From JARYMI01 sp037444845 (lineage in GTDB: Bacteria > Acidobacteriota > Aminicenantia > Aminicenantales > UBA8522): a stretch of DNA of 8,226 nucleotides. The stretch is taken from the NCBI GenBank assembly GCA_037444845.1, contig JBBILQ010000083.1:1-8226 (forward strand), read 5' to 3'. Numbering within the stretch: position 1 is the first letter of the stretch; each line of letters begins with the position of its first letter. Below the pieces are notes generated by a model. It worked only from the letters and a program-made list of their open reading frames with translations, had not been told where the DNA came from and searched no databases. The position numbers and the translations under genes are program-made. Below, in pieces: positions 6,410 through 8,226 of the stretch.

Positions 6410-7503
6410 TTACCCTTAATGAGGGGGGCCATCTTATATTTTCCGATCGCATATTTAGGCTCTTTTTCTTCTACTTCTTCGTTGCTATTTTCTAAAAAAT
6501 ATAGAAACCCTTCTTTATCTGGGCAAAGAAATTTGTAGTCCGTCGGAATCCCCCCAGCCACAAGTTCTCCGTTCTTGTTCCTGATATCCAGCATAAATTT
6601 ATTCTCAATTCCCTTAATTAGGCGGTTTATTTCAAGTTCAATCAGAAGGTATTTATCTTTGATTAACCAAAGGGAGCCAATCTTTGTCCAGGATGTGGAT
6701 AGCTCCTCAAATTTCTTGAATAGTTCCGCCTTGGTCTTGTATTTAGAGTAATCAATTTCGAGCTTTGAATCTGGCGCTCGAAAATAAGAAGGCGAGTAGC
6801 TAAATGTATTTAATAGTGTACCTTCAGAATTAAATACCGAGATATCATACCTGTCTATTTGTGACGCAAAAATAGTATCATCAGAGTCGATATCGAAATG
6901 AGCAAAAGGGGATACATTGAGAATCCAGAGTGGCCCTTCATTCCTGGGGTAAAATGATTTTAAGTATTTTCCATTCGGGTCATACTTGTTTATAAACAAC
7001 CCTCCCCCCGAGCCGGGTTTGTCAGGATCGAACCTAAAAGCTCCCAGAAAATAGTTGTCCTTGGAATCGGTACAAATTATATTAGGAGCGCCGTGAAGGC
7101 CTGAAATAATAAAGGAAGTGACGAAATTTCCATCTTTGTTGTACTTGTTAATCCGTCTTGACTGAGAATCAGATACGATGATATTCCCTCGCTTATCGAT
7201 CCCCATCCCGAACGGAATCATAAATTCTCCTGGGCCCTGTCCCTTTGCTCCAATTCTTTTTATAAAAATTCCCTCCTGGTTGAACATTAAAAGTTGACTT
7301 CCCTTTGTATCTAAGAACAGAATGTTTCCATTTGGATCAATTCTTATGGCCTGAAGCTCGCCCACATCGAGTTTATCTGTATTTAAGAGAATTTCTTTTT
7401 CTTTTATGAAGATATCGTGGAAAGAATATAACGGGTTGTAATGCAAGTTAAGGGATAAGAAAAGGAAGGATGCTAATATAAACGTGCTTGTTTTTTTGAC
7501 CAT
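6406..7503 (-). CDS. Exported 6-bladed beta-propeller (NHL-like) protein
   Basis: This 365-residue protein starts at the ATG at 7503, chosen because AGAGGA lies 5 bp upstream and the product then begins with a signal peptide (MVKKTSTFILASFLFLSLN..., cleavage probably near residue 27). An ATG at 7575 would add 24 residues and bury the signal. Blade-like units recur: IRIDPNGNILFLDTKGSQL (53-71), then G-A-K-G-Q-G-P-G-E-F (85-94, a signature of the DUF5128 / 6-bladed propeller group), GIDKRGNIIVSDSQSRRI (101-118) and later weaker copies. Such proteins are exported scaffolds or binding proteins of largely unknown ligand. In Bacteroidetes they are often next to NVEALA peptides, as I recall. Here the neighbours are a Cys-rich secreted peptide 129 bp upstream and a coupled thioredoxin downstream. 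There is no separate promoter that I can see, so it is probably transcribed from the sigma-54 promoter at 7873-7890. Confidence 0.88.
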   Translation of the reverse strand: MVKKTSTFILASFLFLSLNLHYNPLYSFHDIFIKEKEILLNTDKLDVGELQAIRIDPNGNILFLDTKGSQLLMFNQEGIFIKRIGAKGQGPGEFMIPFGMGIDKRGNIIVSDSQSRRINKYNKDGNFVTSFIISGLHGAPNIICTDSKDNYFLGAFRFDPDKPGSGGGLFINKYDPNGKYLKSFYPRNEGPLWILNVSPFAHFDIDSDDTIFASQIDRYDISVFNSEGTLLNTFSYSPSYFRAPDSKLEIDYSKYKTKAELFKKFEELSTSWTKIGSLWLIKDKYLLIELEINRLIKGIENKFMLDIRNKNGELVAGGIPTDYKFLCPDKEGFLYFLENSNEEVEEKEPKYAIGKYKMAPLIKGK

Positions 7504-7632
7504 TTTAGTCCTCTTACTAAAAAATATGCCTTCTGACGAATTAAGTAAAGCCTTATAAAACTCTGATATAAACATATTCCCCGGAGCTTAGTATGGCTAA
7601 CAAAAAAATTTTCTTTGTTTAATCAGTTTTGG
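7504..7632 (-). other. 129-nt spacer between peptide and propeller genes
   Basis: It contains one weak A/T-rich hairpin right after the peptide stop codon (AACAAA...TTTGTT, with AAAATTTT inside, about 7600-7622). It could be an mRNA-processing or partial attenuation site that raises peptide output over the propeller, but pairing is weak. No ORF is supported. Confidence 0.25.
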
Positions 7633-7833
7633 CTATTGCCAGGGAACTTGGCAGGTACAAATATATGGAGGACACGGACAATAGCAATACATAGGCGGGC
7701 AAGCCAAACAAAAGCAACCATCCATCCTAGGTTCGATGGCGATGGCAGAATTTGAAAGGATGAACGCCGTGTTAACTGCTAGAAGAATAGACATCAGGAC
7801 AATAATACCGACGAAGATCTCTCTTTTTCTCAT
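7633..7833 (-). CDS. Small secreted cysteine-rich peptide (66 aa), candidate natural-product or metal-binding peptide
   Basis: The start at 7833 is fixed by AGGAGGG 6 bp upstream. An ATG at 7863 (ten codons longer) would fall on the predicted transcription start. Residues 6-27 are hydrophobic (IFVGIIVLMSILLAVNTAFI), and A-I-A at 30-32 is a good signal peptidase I site. The mature peptide would have 34 residues with cysteines at 40, 42, 45, 50, 52, 54, 59 and 61. The pattern is CxC, C, CxCxC, CxC, with P-P pairs and aromatic residues, ending QVPWQ. I do not recognise the family. By size, export signal, cysteine density and propeller neighbour it resembles Bacteroidetes NVEALA peptides, but the NVEALA motif itself is absent. 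It could be a disulfide-rich signal or toxin, a metal ligand, or a modified peptide. No radical-SAM, lanthipeptide or YcaO enzyme is visible in the window. It is first gene of a sigma-54-controlled operon. Confidence 0.8.
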   Translation of the reverse strand: MRKREIFVGIIVLMSILLAVNTAFILSNSAIAIEPRMDGCFCLACPPMYCYCPCPPYICTCQVPWQ

Positions 7834-7872
7834 TTTTTCCCTCCTATATGGATTAACTTTCATTATATCTTT

Positions 7873-7890
7873 TAGCAAGATTTGTGCCAA
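7873..7890 (-). promoter_or_regulatory. Sigma-54 (-24/-12) promoter of the cysteine-rich peptide operon
   Basis: On the minus strand the sequence is TTGGCACAAATCTTGCTA. The known consensus is YTGGCACGRNNNTTGCW, and only one defined position differs (A for G after CAC). The -12 C falls at 7875, so transcription should start at about 7863, 30 nt before the ATG at 7833 and its SD. Enhancer-like repeats and an IHF-like site lie upstream at the usual distances, and a sigma-54 activator gene is on the same strand downstream. Confidence 0.85.
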
Positions 7891-7904
7891 TATCGGCATG
7901 TTCG

Positions 7905-7917
7905 TAACCTATTGATT
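7905..7917 (-). promoter_or_regulatory. IHF/HU-like bending site
   Basis: AATCAATAGGTTA on the minus strand matches the E. coli IHF consensus WATCAANNNNTTR at every defined base. It is centred near -48, between the putative enhancers and the -24/-12 element, which is where IHF sits in sigma-54 promoters. Whether this organism has IHF proper is not known. Confidence 0.5.
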
Positions 7918-7956
7918 AAAAACAAAATAAGAGAGCAAAGGGCGTATCGTTCTCTT

Positions 7957-7971
7957 ATAAATCTACGTTTT
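7957..7971. promoter_or_regulatory. Candidate enhancer (UAS) 1 for the sigma-54 activator
   Basis: ATAAATCTACGTTTT is exactly repeated at 8040-8054. It lies about 94-108 bp upstream of the predicted start at 7863. The word TCTCTTATA overlaps its left end and recurs at 8016-8024. Confidence 0.5.
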
Positions 7972-7989
7972 TGGCGGATTGAAAGATGA

Positions 7990-8003
7990 AAAAAGCGCTT
8001 TTT
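7990..8003. repeat. 14-bp perfect palindrome between the two enhancer repeats
   Basis: AAAAAGCGCTTTTT is its own reverse complement. It lies about 127-140 bp upstream of the predicted sigma-54 start and midway between the two UAS copies. It might be a separate protein site or a small hairpin. It codes for nothing visible. Confidence 0.35.
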
Positions 8004-8039
8004 CCAAATCGAAAATCTCTTATAGCACAAGAAAATACA

Positions 8040-8054
8040 ATAAATCTACGTTTT
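8040..8054. promoter_or_regulatory. Candidate enhancer (UAS) 2 for the sigma-54 activator
   Basis: This is an exact second copy of ATAAATCTACGTTTT, 83 bp from the first, close to eight helical turns, so both would face the same side of the DNA. It lies about 177-191 bp upstream of the predicted start. A degenerate third form, ATAAAATCTACCC, is at 8061-8073. Confidence 0.5.
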
Positions 8055-8076
8055 GCTGGTATAAAATCTACCCAAT

Positions 8077-8174
8077 AAGTGGATTGCTTTATTGACCAGG
8101 CGGCGGAAGCTCAGAATCCTCATAAATGTTATCTTTCTCCGTTTTGTCAATGTGGAAGAGGGGAAGAAGCCTTC
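8077..8174 (-). pseudogene. Decayed 3' end of a second sigma-54 activator gene
   Basis: This stretch is clearly homologous to about 4638-4737, the last codons and 3' flank of the intact activator. Identical blocks include AGAATCCTCATAAAT, ATCTTTCTCCGTTT and CAATGTGGAAGAGGGGAAG. In the minus-strand reading it gives L-L-P-L-F-H-I-D-K-T-E-K-D, against L-L-P-L-F-H-I-G-E-T-E-K-D in the intact protein. Then a 4-base deletion shifts the frame, so the copy is broken. Homology stops at 8174, exactly where the repeat-element end begins. The rest of this gene is not in the window, at least not contiguous. The remaining bases 7900-8076 hold only the enhancer region. Confidence 0.7.
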
Positions 8175-8226
8175 TAGCCTGACCTATTCACAAATTATGC
8201 CAGAAAGCAGGCCCCTCCCCTGGGGG
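8175..8226. mobile_element. End of a second copy of the 160-bp inverted-repeat element
   Basis: TAGCCTGACCTATTCACAAA at 8175 matches the left end of the 2821-2980 element (TAGCCTG..CTATTCAC) and, with 19 of 24 identities, the complement of its right end. It is followed by a C-rich stretch (CCCCTCCCCTGGGGG) like the hairpins of the first copy. The window ends inside it, so its full length and other end are unseen. Confidence 0.6.

Noticed and set aside
7834..7899. Upstream extension of the cysteine-rich peptide to ATGs at 7899 or 7863
   Set aside because: The sigma-54 promoter lies inside or at this stretch, and the SD AGGAGGG serves the ATG at 7833.

Overview
The window looks like a chromosomal accessory region of an anaerobic or microaerobic environmental bacterium. 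My best guess is the Acidobacteriota / Candidatus Aminicenantes area. That rests on recalled family resemblance (the secreted protein at the left edge, 6-bladed beta-propeller proteins beside TlpA-like thioredoxins, and an octaheme HAO-family cytochrome), not on a marker gene. No tRNA, rRNA or CRISPR array was seen. The left part (to about 4 kb) is visibly GC-richer than the right part (about 5.9-8.1 kb), so the right-hand cassette may have a different history.

Layout from left to right. (1) 1-466, minus: 5' part of a secreted protein of unknown function, cut by the window edge. (2) 783-1241, plus: an Rrf2-family regulator with four clustered cysteines. It is followed at 1555-2793, plus, by an exported octaheme c-type cytochrome of the hydroxylamine oxidoreductase (HAO) family. 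The cytochrome has a near-consensus sigma-70 promoter. The promoter regions of these two genes share 10- and 11-base words, which suggests the regulator controls both. (3) 2821-2980: a 160-bp element with 24-bp imperfect terminal inverted repeats and GC-rich hairpins. The end of another copy starts at 8175. (4) 3211-4388, plus: a saccharopine-dehydrogenase-like gene that lost its C-terminus, joined out of frame to an AbiEii-type nucleotidyltransferase that lost its N-terminus. This looks like a deletion scar. (5) 4650-7833, all minus and read right to left: a 66-residue secreted peptide with 8 cysteines in its last 27 residues, an exported 6-bladed beta-propeller protein, a membrane-anchored TlpA-like thioredoxin translationally coupled to it, and, behind its own sigma-70 promoter, a sigma-54 activator (AAA+ enhancer-binding protein) with no N-terminal sensor domain.

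The most interesting part is the right-hand cassette. Upstream of the cysteine-rich peptide lies a textbook sigma-54 control region: a -24/-12 element (TTGGCACA-N4-TTGCTA), an IHF-consensus match near -48, and two exact 15-bp direct repeats near -100 and -184 that look like enhancer (UAS) sites. Beyond them, at 8077-8174, lies a decayed copy of the 3' end of the same sigma-54 activator gene. It is cut exactly where a copy of the 160-bp repeat begins. This suggests the unit (activator, enhancer, sigma-54 promoter, Cys-rich peptide, propeller, thioredoxin) once existed in more than one copy. It resembles the NVEALA-peptide / 6-bladed-propeller neighbourhoods of Bacteroidetes but has a different peptide and sigma-54 control. 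The function of the peptide is unknown.
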